Source: Streptomyces cavernicola
Lineage (GTDB): Bacteria > Actinomycetota > Actinomycetes > Streptomycetales > Streptomycetaceae
Length of the DNA stretch: 64,000 nt
Assembly: GCF_029968035.1 (NCBI RefSeq)
Contig: NZ_JASCIQ010000007.1
Span: 62,001-126,000, forward strand
Direction of reading: 5' to 3'
In this document: piece by piece, positions 25,401 through 32,514 of the stretch
Layout of the letters: each line of letters opens with the position of its first letter
Position numbering within the stretch: the first letter of the stretch is position 1
Notes under the pieces: model-generated
What the model saw: the letters and a program-made list of their open reading frames with translations, nothing else
Database searches by the model: none
What the model was told of the DNA's origin: nothing
Program-made: the position numbers and the translations under genes

Positions 25401-25682
25401 CTACTTCATCGGGCCCGGTTGCGGTTCCGGTTCTGGGACCGGGTCGGGGCCCGGGGGCTTCGGAACCGGGGACGGTTGGGGCTCGGGGGTCGGCTTGGGC
25501 TCCGGGTCCGGGACCGGTGACGGGAAGGGCCCGGGGTCGGGCCGGTCCGGGCCGGGGCCGGGGCCCGGCGGGGGGCCGGGCGGCACGGGGCCGGGGGTCG
25601 GGCCGGGAGGCACGGGCTCGGGGACCGGCGTCGGACCCGGCGTAGGACCAGGCGGTACGGGGTCGGGCACGGGGTGCGTCAT
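25401..25682 (-). CDS. Proline-rich low-complexity protein (93 aa)
   Basis: I recognise no family. The product is almost only P, G, V, E, T, D and K, with segments such as PTPGPTPVPEPVPPGPTPGP turning more charged towards the C-terminus; there is no signal peptide or membrane helix. An AGGAGGAG ribosome site seven bases before the ATG and the strong hairpin after the gene argue that it is expressed and not random GC-rich DNA. It could be a disordered linker-like or coat protein. The repeat-rich DNA makes length variation between strains likely. Confidence 0.6.
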   Translation of the reverse strand: MTHPVPDPVPPGPTPGPTPVPEPVPPGPTPGPVPPGPPPGPGPGPDRPDPGPFPSPVPDPEPKPTPEPQPSPVPKPPGPDPVPEPEPQPGPMK

Positions 25683-25951
25683 GGGGAACTCCTCCTAGGC
25701 AACGCGTTCCCGGATACGGCGGGTCCACGCCTGCACGGTGACACCGGCACCACAAGCAACCCTGTGCGCCCGGGGCCTGCCGCGCAACAGCAGCAGCAGG
25801 CGTGCGGTCGTTCTGGGATCAGCCGGTCAGCCCGTCACCCTCCGCAGCCGCACCACCGCAATGTCCCGGGACGTCTTCCGCCGGTACGTGCAGGCGTACG
25901 GCGCGAACAGCTCGACGGGACGGGGCGGAGCGGGCTCCCTACGATGACGGC
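25683..25951. other. Gap without a confident gene
   Basis: Divergent gap between the proline-rich gene and the VOC gene. Short stretches on both strands have coding-like third positions (minus strand about 25930-25835), but no frame has a start with a ribosome site. It may hold a gene remnant. Confidence 0.4.
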
Positions 25952-26293
25952 ATGGAACTCGCCCTGTTCGCCGGAATCCCCGTGACCGACTACGCGGCGG
26001 CCCTCGCCTGGTACGAGCGGCTGTTCGGCGTCCCCGCGACGTTCTTCCCGAACGACGTCGAGGCCGTCTGGGAACTCGCGGAGAACCGCTCCGTCTATAT
26101 CGAGCTGCTGCCCGAACGCGCAGGTCACGCCTTTCACACCCTGTTCGTCAGCGATTTCGACGAGCGCGTCGCGGCGATCGCCGAGCGCGGCATCGAGCCC
26201 ACGCGCCGCGACACGTACGAGAACGGCGTGCGCAAGGCCACCTACCGCGACCCGGACGGCAACGAGATCGGCTTCGGCGGCGCACCACTCTGA
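25952..26293 (+). CDS. VOC-family protein (glyoxalase/bleomycin-resistance fold)
   Basis: Protein of 113 residues with the beta-alpha-beta-beta-beta layout of vicinal-oxygen-chelate proteins: GIPVTDYAAALAWYERLFG at the N-terminus and YRDPDGNEIGFGG at the C-terminus. The final glutamate (NEIGF) fits a metal ligand. The ATG at 25952 begins the conserved part; a clear ribosome site is not visible. The function (isomerase, dioxygenase-like or binding) cannot be fixed. Confidence 0.82.
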   Translation: MELALFAGIPVTDYAAALAWYERLFGVPATFFPNDVEAVWELAENRSVYIELLPERAGHAFHTLFVSDFDERVAAIAERGIEPTRRDTYENGVRKATYRDPDGNEIGFGGAPL

Positions 26294-26354
26294 CCGGGGG
26301 GGCGGCCGGGGGTCCCCTGTGCCCCCCCCCCCGCCGCCCCGGGCCCGCCCGCCG

Positions 26355-26390
26355 CACGCGTGCCTCACGCGTGCCTCACGCGTGCCTCAC
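26355..26390. repeat. 11-bp tandem repeat at the ABC transporter stop
   Basis: Three exact copies of CACGCGTGCCT plus part of a fourth, running up to the stop codon of the leftward ABC gene at 26387. A run of ten C lies just before it (about 26324-26334). Confidence 0.85.
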
Positions 26391-28372
26391 GCGCCTGACA
26401 CGGAAGCCGTCTCCTCCGCCCCGGGCTCCTGCACCGTCACATCCGCCTTCAACAGGCCCTTCTCGTACGGGAGTTGCTCGATCGGCGACGCATCCCGGTC
26501 CGGCTGGCCGGCGAACTGGGTCCGGTACAGCTGTGCGTAGCGCCCGCCCAGCGCGAGGAGGTCCTCGTGGCGGCCGCGCTCCACGATGCTGCCGTCCTCG
26601 ACGACGAGGATCAGGTCGGCCGCGCGGACCGTCGACAGGCGGTGTGCGATGACGACGGCGGTGCGGTCGGCGAGCGCCTCGGCGAGGGCCTCCTGGACTG
26701 CGGCCTCCGAGGTGTTGTCGAGGTGGGCGGTGGCCTCGTCGAGGATGACCACGCGCTGCCGGGCGAGGAGCAGCCGGGCGATGGTGAGGCGCTGGCGCTC
26801 GCCGCCGGAGAGCCGGTAGCCACGCTCGCCGACGACGGTGTCGAGGCCGTCCGGGAGGGATGCGATCAGCTCGTCGAGGCGGGCCCTGCGCAGCGCCTCC
26901 CACAGCTCGTCCTCGCTCGCGTCGGGCCGGGCGAGGGCCAGGTTGGCGCGGACCGACTCGTGGAAGAGGTGCCCGTCCTGGGTGACCATGCCGAGGGTCG
27001 CGCGGACCGATGCGGCGCTCAACTCCCGTACGTCCACGCCCCCGAGGCGTACGACACCGGAGTCGGCGTCGTAGAGCCGGGGCACGAGCTGCGCGATGGT
27101 CGACTTGCCCGCGCCGGACGAGCCGACCAGGGCGACGGTCTGGCCGGGCTCGGCGCGGAAGGAGACACCGCGCAGGACTTCGGCGCCGCCGCGGTTGTCG
27201 AGGGCGGCGACCTCTTCGAGGGAGGCGAGGGAGACCTTGTCGGCGGCCGGGTAGCCGAAGCGGACGTCCTCGAACTCGACGGCGACGGGCCCTTCGGGCA
27301 CGGCGCGGGCGTCCGGCTTCTCCTCGATCAGCGGCTTGAGGTCGAGCACCTCGAAGACCCGCTCGAAGCTGACGAGGGCGCTCATCACCTCGACGCGGGC
27401 CCCGGCGAGCGCGGTCAGCGGCGCGTACAGCCTGGTCAGGAGCAGGGCGAGGGAGACGACAGCGCCGGCTTCGAGGCTGCCGCGCAGCGCGAACCAGCCG
27501 CCGAGCCCGTAGACCAGGGCGAGCGCGAGGGCCGAGACGAGAGTGAGCGCGGTGATGAACGCGGACTGCGCCATGGCCGTGCGTACGCCGATGTCGCGGA
27601 CCCGGCCCGCGCGGGCGGCGAACTCCGCGGACTCCTCGCCGGGCCGGCCGAACAGCTTGACCAGGGTCGCGCCCGGCGCCGAGAACCGCTCCGTCATCCG
27701 CGTGCCCATCGCGGCGTTGTGGGCGGCGGCCTCACGCTGGAGGCGGGCCATGCGGCTGCCCATCCGGCGGGCGGGCACGACGAAGACCGGCAGGAGCACG
27801 AGCGCGAGCAGGGTGATCTGCCAGGACAGGCTGAGCATCACGACGAGGGTGAGCAGCAGCGTCGCGAGGTTGGACACCACTCCGGAGAGCGTGTTGGAGA
27901 AGGCCCGCTGCGCGCCGATGACGTCGTTGTTGAGGCGGCTGACGAGGGCGCCGGTGCGGGTGCGGGTGAAGAACGCGACGGGCATGCGCTGTACGTGGTC
28001 GAAGACCGCGGTGCGCAGGTTGAGGATCAGGTCCTCGCCGAGGCTCGCGGAGAGCCAGCGGCCGAGGAGCCCGAGCCCGGCCTCGGCGAGCGCGATCACG
28101 GCGATGAGCAGCGCGAGCCGTACGACGAGACCGGAGTCCTTGCCGGCCACGATCGCGTCGACGACCCCGCCGGCGAGGACCGGCGTGGCCACGGCGAGCA
28201 GCGCGGTCACCACGCTGAGCAGCACGAACTGGATGATGCGGCGGCGGTGCGGGCGGGCGAAGGCGCCTATGCGGCGCAGGGTGGCCCGGACGAAGGGGCT
28301 TGCCTCTCTACGGGCCTGCTGCGCTGTCATCACGCTGTGCAGCTGGGTCCAGGCTGTGGTTTCCATGCTCAT
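26387..28372 (-). CDS. ABC exporter with fused membrane and ATPase domains
   Basis: Half-size ABC exporter of 661 residues (MsbA/LmrA-like). Six membrane helices lie in about residues 45-330 and an ATPase domain in about 370-620, with Walker A VGSSGAGKST, signature LSGGERQRL and Walker B VVILDEATAHLD. It would work as a dimer, exporting a lipid, drug or peptide. The ATG at 28372 lacks a ribosome site. The promoter just upstream predicts transcription starting at or next to this ATG, so translation is probably leaderless. MerR-type promoter geometry suggests induction by a toxic compound. Confidence 0.92.
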   Translation of the reverse strand: MSMETTAWTQLHSVMTAQQARREASPFVRATLRRIGAFARPHRRRIIQFVLLSVVTALLAVATPVLAGGVVDAIVAGKDSGLVVRLALLIAVIALAEAGLGLLGRWLSASLGEDLILNLRTAVFDHVQRMPVAFFTRTRTGALVSRLNNDVIGAQRAFSNTLSGVVSNLATLLLTLVVMLSLSWQITLLALVLLPVFVVPARRMGSRMARLQREAAAHNAAMGTRMTERFSAPGATLVKLFGRPGEESAEFAARAGRVRDIGVRTAMAQSAFITALTLVSALALALVYGLGGWFALRGSLEAGAVVSLALLLTRLYAPLTALAGARVEVMSALVSFERVFEVLDLKPLIEEKPDARAVPEGPVAVEFEDVRFGYPAADKVSLASLEEVAALDNRGGAEVLRGVSFRAEPGQTVALVGSSGAGKSTIAQLVPRLYDADSGVVRLGGVDVRELSAASVRATLGMVTQDGHLFHESVRANLALARPDASEDELWEALRRARLDELIASLPDGLDTVVGERGYRLSGGERQRLTIARLLLARQRVVILDEATAHLDNTSEAAVQEALAEALADRTAVVIAHRLSTVRAADLILVVEDGSIVERGRHEDLLALGGRYAQLYRTQFAGQPDRDASPIEQLPYEKGLLKADVTVQEPGAEETASVSGA

Positions 28373-28379
28373 GCTGAAG

Positions 28380-28410
28380 ACCGTAGAACCTCAAGCAAGG
28401 TTCAGGTCAA
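28380..28410 (-). promoter_or_regulatory. MerR-type promoter of the ABC exporter
   Basis: On the minus strand: -35 TTGACC (28410-28405), a 19-bp spacer, and -10 TACGGT (28385-28380). The long spacer is filled by the inverted repeat GAACCT-N6-AGGTTC (28386-28403), centred between the two boxes. This is the standard geometry of MerR-activated promoters. Transcription would begin about 28373, next to the ATG. Confidence 0.7.
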
Positions 28411-28467
28411 CGGTTTTCGGGAGGAGATGTCAGCCTCTTCAAGTCGTACGCGTAAAAGCCGTCCGCT

Positions 28468-29019
28468 TCAGGGGAGCAGCCGCCAGTCGGCGACGAGGGC
28501 GGCGATCAGGCCCGTGCCGAGCACCCAACTGCCCAGTCGGGTACGGCCGCGGCGGCTGAGCTCGATGACGATGCCGCAGAGGATGAGCAGCAGCCCGTAC
28601 ACGCCGACGACCAGTACGGAGGAGCGGCTCGCCAGGCGTATCGCGAGGACCGCCGCGGCCGCGACCATGAGCACGGACGCCGCGGCTATGCGCAGCCGGC
28701 GCGCCTGCCAGGGGGCGAGCCCGGACCTCGACTCATCGACCTCTTCGAGGGTCTCCTGCTCTTCGGTGGACTCCGGCTCTTGGGGGGACGCCGACCCTTC
28801 GGGGGTCTCCGGCTCGTCGAGCGTCTCCGGCTCGTCGAGTTCCTCTCGGTCTCCGAGCGCCGACGCGGCCTCGTCCAGCTCTTCGGCACGCTCGCGACGT
28901 GCCTCGTCCGACTCGGTCCGCTCGCGGGACTCCGGCGTCGCTTTGCCGTTCTCACCAGCGGAAACCGGCTTCCGCTCGGCCGGCCGCTGCTCGTCCCGCT
29001 CTTGATCAGATGCGCTCAT
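28468..29019 (-). CDS. Membrane protein with acidic N-terminal domain
   Basis: Protein of 183 residues; no named family recognised. Residues 1-100 are highly charged and disordered (repeats such as LDEPETLDEPETPEG). A short basic stretch and two or three hydrophobic helices follow (about 110-130, 134-153 and 162-180), probably in the cytoplasmic membrane with the acidic part inside. It lies upstream of the ABC exporter on the same strand but that gene has its own promoter. Confidence 0.75.
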   Translation of the reverse strand: MSASDQERDEQRPAERKPVSAGENGKATPESRERTESDEARRERAEELDEAASALGDREELDEPETLDEPETPEGSASPQEPESTEEQETLEEVDESRSGLAPWQARRLRIAAASVLMVAAAAVLAIRLASRSSVLVVGVYGLLLILCGIVIELSRRGRTRLGSWVLGTGLIAALVADWRLLP

Positions 29020-29105
29020 GGCCTGGATCGTAGCCGCTGCCCCGCGGACGCAGCCCCGGTACTCCCAGGGCTTCGCCGGGCTGCTCCCAGGGCTTCGCCG
29101 GGTGC

Positions 29106-29888
29106 TCAGCGCAGCAGCAGCTGCAGCCCGCCAAGGATGGTCGCGGCGATCACCAGGCGCTCGAAGACCCGCTGGTCGATGCGGTCCACGCAGACCTTGC
29201 CCAGGTACGCGCCGGGAACGACGAAGAGGACCATCGCGGCGTCGAGCAGCAGCGAGTGGGCGTCGATCAGGCCGAGGCCCACGCTGAAGGGGACCTTGAA
29301 GCTGTTCACGATGAGGAAGAACCAGGCCGACGTGCCCAGGAACCCGAGTTTCCGGAAGCCGGCGGAGATCAGGTAGAGGGAGAGGACGGGGCCGCCCGCG
29401 TTCGCGACCATCGTCGTGAATCCGCCGAGCACCCCGTACGAGCGGGCCTTGATCCGTCCGGCCCGCGAGCCCACGGGGGACGCCTCGGCGCTCACTCCGT
29501 CAACTTCCTTGTCGCGCTTGCCGGTCGAGCGCCGCCGGGCGATCGTGACGCCTGCCATCAGGAGCAGGATCGCGCCGATCGACGTGCGTACGGCCGCGTC
29601 GTCCGCCCACATCATGAAGACCACGCCGACGAGCACGCCGAGGCCCACGGCCGGGAACAGCCGCCACAGCGTGGGCCAGTGCGCGTGCCGCCGGTAGGTG
29701 AGGACGGCGAGCACGTCGCCGGCGATGAGGATCGGCAGCAGCACTCCGGTCGACTCGCGCGCGGGCAGCACGGCCGCGAAGATCGCGAGGCTGACCGTGT
29801 TGGCGCCGCTCACGGCGGTCTTAGAGAAGCCGACGAGCGCCGCGGCGAAGGCGAGCGCGGCCAGCTCCCACAAGGTGAGGGTGTCCAT
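29106..29888 (-). CDS. TauE/SafE-family sulfite exporter-like permease
   Basis: Membrane protein of 260 residues with about eight helices and the family's twice-repeated core: LVGFSKTAVSGANTVSL in the N half and GFTTMVANAGGPVLSLYL in the C half. These proteins move small anions such as sulfite or sulfoacetate. The ATG at 29888 gives a clean start on the first helix; an ATG at 29915 would add nine residues. Neither has a good ribosome site. Two CGGTATACGGA repeats lie 37 and 70 bases upstream. Confidence 0.88.
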   Translation of the reverse strand: MDTLTLWELAALAFAAALVGFSKTAVSGANTVSLAIFAAVLPARESTGVLLPILIAGDVLAVLTYRRHAHWPTLWRLFPAVGLGVLVGVVFMMWADDAAVRTSIGAILLLMAGVTIARRRSTGKRDKEVDGVSAEASPVGSRAGRIKARSYGVLGGFTTMVANAGGPVLSLYLISAGFRKLGFLGTSAWFFLIVNSFKVPFSVGLGLIDAHSLLLDAAMVLFVVPGAYLGKVCVDRIDQRVFERLVIAATILGGLQLLLR

Positions 29889-29924
29889 AGGGAGACCGAT
29901 GCTATGCCCACCCATCTCGGAGCT

Positions 29925-29968
29925 CGGTATACGGACCCCACCCTGGACGTCGGATTCCGGTATACGGA
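29925..29968. promoter_or_regulatory. Paired CGGTATACGGA direct repeats
   Basis: Two exact 11-bp copies at 29925-29935 and 29958-29968, 33 bp apart (about three helical turns), each centred on the palindrome GTATAC. They are upstream of the leftward TauE/SafE gene. They could bind a dimeric regulator or include the -10 element TATACC. Confidence 0.5.
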
Positions 29969-30129
29969 GCGGGAGTTCAGGGGGCCGCGGCGAGCGGGCG
30001 GCGCGGGCACGATGGGCGGGTACGGAACGTGCCGGTCGGCTGGCTTGTCGGTGAGTCAGCCGGCCGATGCGTTCCGGAGCGCGGCCCTCCTCCGCACCCC
30101 CTCCGTATGCGGGGAGGGCACGCCGCGCC

Positions 30130-30216
30130 GGGTCCGGCGGCGGCCTGCCGGACCCGGGCGCCCCGTGGTGGCCGTCGTGCGAACGGTGAGCGGCATCAGC
30201 GCGACGGCCACCACGG
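30130..30216. other. Two strong hairpins in a divergent gap
   Basis: GGGTCCGGC (30130-30138) pairs with 30147-30155, and CCGTGGTGGCCGTCG (30163-30177) pairs perfectly with 30202-30216 around a 24-base loop. The surrounding 470-base gap between the divergent TauE and SPFH genes has no gene I can support, so these would end or form part of an unannotated RNA. Confidence 0.55.
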
Positions 30217-30299
30217 CGAGCGAACCCCTCCCCTCCTTTACGCGCCCCCTCCATGTGGCGCCCGCACGGCCCCACACTCCCCTCCCCCCTTTGGTCACC

Positions 30300-30328
30300 T
30301 TGACGAAAACTCGGTCGCCCTTTATGGT
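30300..30328 (+). promoter_or_regulatory. Promoter of the SPFH operon
   Basis: -35 TTGACG (30300-30305), a 17-bp spacer and -10 TATGGT (30323-30328), a good vegetative-type match. The start region overlaps an inverted repeat TGGTC-N5-GACCA (30325-30339), a possible operator. The ATG follows 34 bases after the -10 box. Confidence 0.75.
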
Positions 30329-30361
30329 CTTGTTGACCAATAACCAACGGGAGGGGCTCCC

Positions 30362-31387
30362 ATGGCCGACATCACGCGCCGTCTCGGCTGGCGTCACCTG
30401 CGTTCCGCGCCGACCGCGCACATCCGGCACCACCGGGGCGGCAAGCTCGTGCACGACGGTGCGGGGCTGAGCTTCTGGTACCGCTCGCTGAGCGCCGCGC
30501 TCTCCGAAGTGCCCGTGAACGACCGGGAGTTGGAGATGGCGTTCCACGCCCGCACCTCCGACTTCCAGGACGTGACCGTGCAGGCCACCGTCACGTACCG
30601 GATCAGCGACCCGGCCGCGGCCGCCGGGCGGCTCGACTTCTCCGTCGACCCGGACACCGGGCAGTGGCGCGGCGCCCCGCTCGAACAGCTGGCGACGCTG
30701 CTCACCGAGACCGCGCAGCAGCACGCCCTGGACGTCCTTGCCCGTACCGCCCTGTCGGCCGCGCTCGTCGACGGCGTCAACGCGGTACGGGAGCGGATCA
30801 CCGCGGGGCTCGGCCGGGAGCCGCGGCTGCCCGCCACCGGGATCGAGCTGGTCGCGGTGCGGGTCGTCGCGATCCGCCCGGAGGCCGAGGTGGAGCGGGC
30901 GCTGCGCACCCCGGCGCGCGAGGAGATCCAGCAGGAGGCGGACCGGGCCACGTATGAGCGGCGGGCCGTGGCCGTGGAACGCGAACGGGCCATCGCCGAG
31001 AACGAGTTGGCCAGTCAGATCGAACTCGCCCGCAGGGAGGAGCAGTTGGTGGAGCAGCGCGGCACCAACGCGCGCCGCGAGGCCGAGGAGAACGCTGCCG
31101 CCGACGAGGTACGGGCCACCGCCGAGGCCGCCCGCACGGTGCGGCTCGCCGAGGCCGAGGCCAGCTCCGCCCGCACCGTCGGCGAGGCGAAGGCGGCGGC
31201 GCAGACCGCGTGGCTGCGGGCGCACGCCGAGGTGGACGCGGCCACGCTCACCGCACTCAACGCGGGGCACCTGGCGGACAATCTGCCGCGCATCGACAGC
31301 CTCACCATCTCGCCGGACGTCCTGACGAGCCTCCTGGAGCGCCTCGGCCACGGCGCCCCCGCCGCGGGTGCGAGGGCCGGGCGATGA
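30362..31387 (+). CDS. SPFH/Band-7 domain protein
   Basis: Protein of 341 residues. A Band-7 beta/alpha domain lies at about 35-190 (VPVNDRELEMAFHARTSDFQDVTVQATVTYRI) and a long alanine/glutamate/arginine coiled coil at about 190-310, as in flotillin- and stomatin-like scaffolds. No obvious transmembrane helix is present at the N-terminus, so it may attach peripherally or form cytoplasmic rings. The ribosome site is GGGAGGGG. Its stop overlaps the ATG of the NAD-kinase-like gene (ATGA), so the two products are made together. Confidence 0.88.
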   Translation: MADITRRLGWRHLRSAPTAHIRHHRGGKLVHDGAGLSFWYRSLSAALSEVPVNDRELEMAFHARTSDFQDVTVQATVTYRISDPAAAAGRLDFSVDPDTGQWRGAPLEQLATLLTETAQQHALDVLARTALSAALVDGVNAVRERITAGLGREPRLPATGIELVAVRVVAIRPEAEVERALRTPAREEIQQEADRATYERRAVAVERERAIAENELASQIELARREEQLVEQRGTNARREAEENAAADEVRATAEAARTVRLAEAEASSARTVGEAKAAAQTAWLRAHAEVDAATLTALNAGHLADNLPRIDSLTISPDVLTSLLERLGHGAPAAGARAGR

Positions 31388-32301
31388 GCCTCGCCCCACG
31401 CGCCGTCCTGGTCCACCGCACCACCGAGTACGAGGAGTTGCTCGCCCGGCACGGCACGCACGGGCAGGCCGCGTACTTCCTCGGCTCGCGCGGCCGGGAC
31501 ATCGCCGAGGTCGCCGAGCGCCACCACCGGACCCTGCGGGCGCTCGCCGAGGTGGCCGCGGCCGTCCCCGCGACCTGGCGGCAGGCCCGCGTGGAACGGG
31601 CCGACCTGGACCGGTTCCTGTTCGCGCCGGAGGACGTCGTGGTGGTGGTCGGCCAGGACGGTCTGGTGGCCAACGCGGCGAAGTACCTGGACGGGCAGCC
31701 GGTCGTCGGCATCGACACCGACCCGGGACGCAACCCCGGCGTGCTCGTACGCCACCGGGCCGCCGACGCCCGGAAGTTGCTGCCCGCGGCGGCCGCCGGG
31801 CGGGCCGCGTTCGACGCCCTGACGATGGTCGCGGCCGTCGCCGACGACACGCAGCGGCTGCTCGCGCTCAACGAGATCTACCTCGGCCCGCCCGGCCACC
31901 AGACCGCCCGCTACCGCCTCGCCCCCGAAACGAAAGGCGAAACGGGCGGGCAGGACGGGGCCGCCGAGCCGCAGGCCTCCTCCGGCGTGCTCGTCGGCAC
32001 CGGCACCGGCGCCACCGGCTGGCTGCGCTCCCTGTGGCTGCAGCGTGGCGGCCCACTCGCCCTGCCGGGGCCCACGGAACGGCAGTTGGCGTGGTTCGTA
32101 CGCGAGGCCTGGCCGTCCCCGGCGACGGGCACGGTCCGGGTCGAGGGGCTGCTCGGGGCCGGCCAGGCGCTGCTCCTCACCGTCGAGTCGGAGCGGCTCG
32201 TGGCCTTCGGGGACGGCATGGAGGGCGACGCACTCGACCTGACGTGGGGACAGACGGTGCGGGTCGGGGTCGCGGACACGGCTCTGCGGCTTGCCGGTTG
32301 A
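31384..32301 (+). CDS. NAD-kinase-like protein with altered GGDG motif
   Basis: Protein of 305 residues with the overall order of NAD/diacylglycerol-kinase-like enzymes: VVVVGQDGLVANAAKYLDG (about 84-102), where GGDGT is usual, then PVVGIDTDPGRNPG, a central helical part, VLVGTGTGATGW (about 204-215), where TPTGSTAY is usual, and GDGMEGD near the end. The substituted glycine and threonine suggest changed phosphate-donor handling or a different substrate. It is translationally coupled to the SPFH gene by a 4-base overlap. Confidence 0.8.
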   Translation: MSLAPRAVLVHRTTEYEELLARHGTHGQAAYFLGSRGRDIAEVAERHHRTLRALAEVAAAVPATWRQARVERADLDRFLFAPEDVVVVVGQDGLVANAAKYLDGQPVVGIDTDPGRNPGVLVRHRAADARKLLPAAAAGRAAFDALTMVAAVADDTQRLLALNEIYLGPPGHQTARYRLAPETKGETGGQDGAAEPQASSGVLVGTGTGATGWLRSLWLQRGGPLALPGPTERQLAWFVREAWPSPATGTVRVEGLLGAGQALLLTVESERLVAFGDGMEGDALDLTWGQTVRVGVADTALRLAG

Positions 32302-32387
32302 GCGACCGACCGTTGAGTGCCCGGCGGCTGAGCGACCGAGTGTGGAGCGACCGACGGCTGAGCGACCGACTGTGGAGCGGCCGACAG
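32298..32387. repeat. 15-bp degenerate tandem repeat
   Basis: Six units of the type TTGAGCGACCGACCG in a row, starting at the stop codon of the NAD-kinase-like gene. The phase is five codons, suggesting slippage over a former coding end. Confidence 0.8.
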
Positions 32388-32514
32388 CCGACAGTCCGAA
32401 ACGACCTCCTGGTCACACAACCGCCATCCCCCGTCCCCTTGACCTGGACCCTCTTCGGGCACTCCACTTGACTTGTCCGTACAAGTTCCCGACTCCGCCA
32501 GAGGTCCCCCACTC

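Noticed and set aside
25740..25950. Short coding-like stretches before the VOC gene
   Set aside because: No start with a ribosome site in either direction; at most a remnant.
32410..32500. Possible PhoP box before phospholipase C
   Set aside because: Only one weak GTCACAC-like half; no clear direct repeats of the known box.
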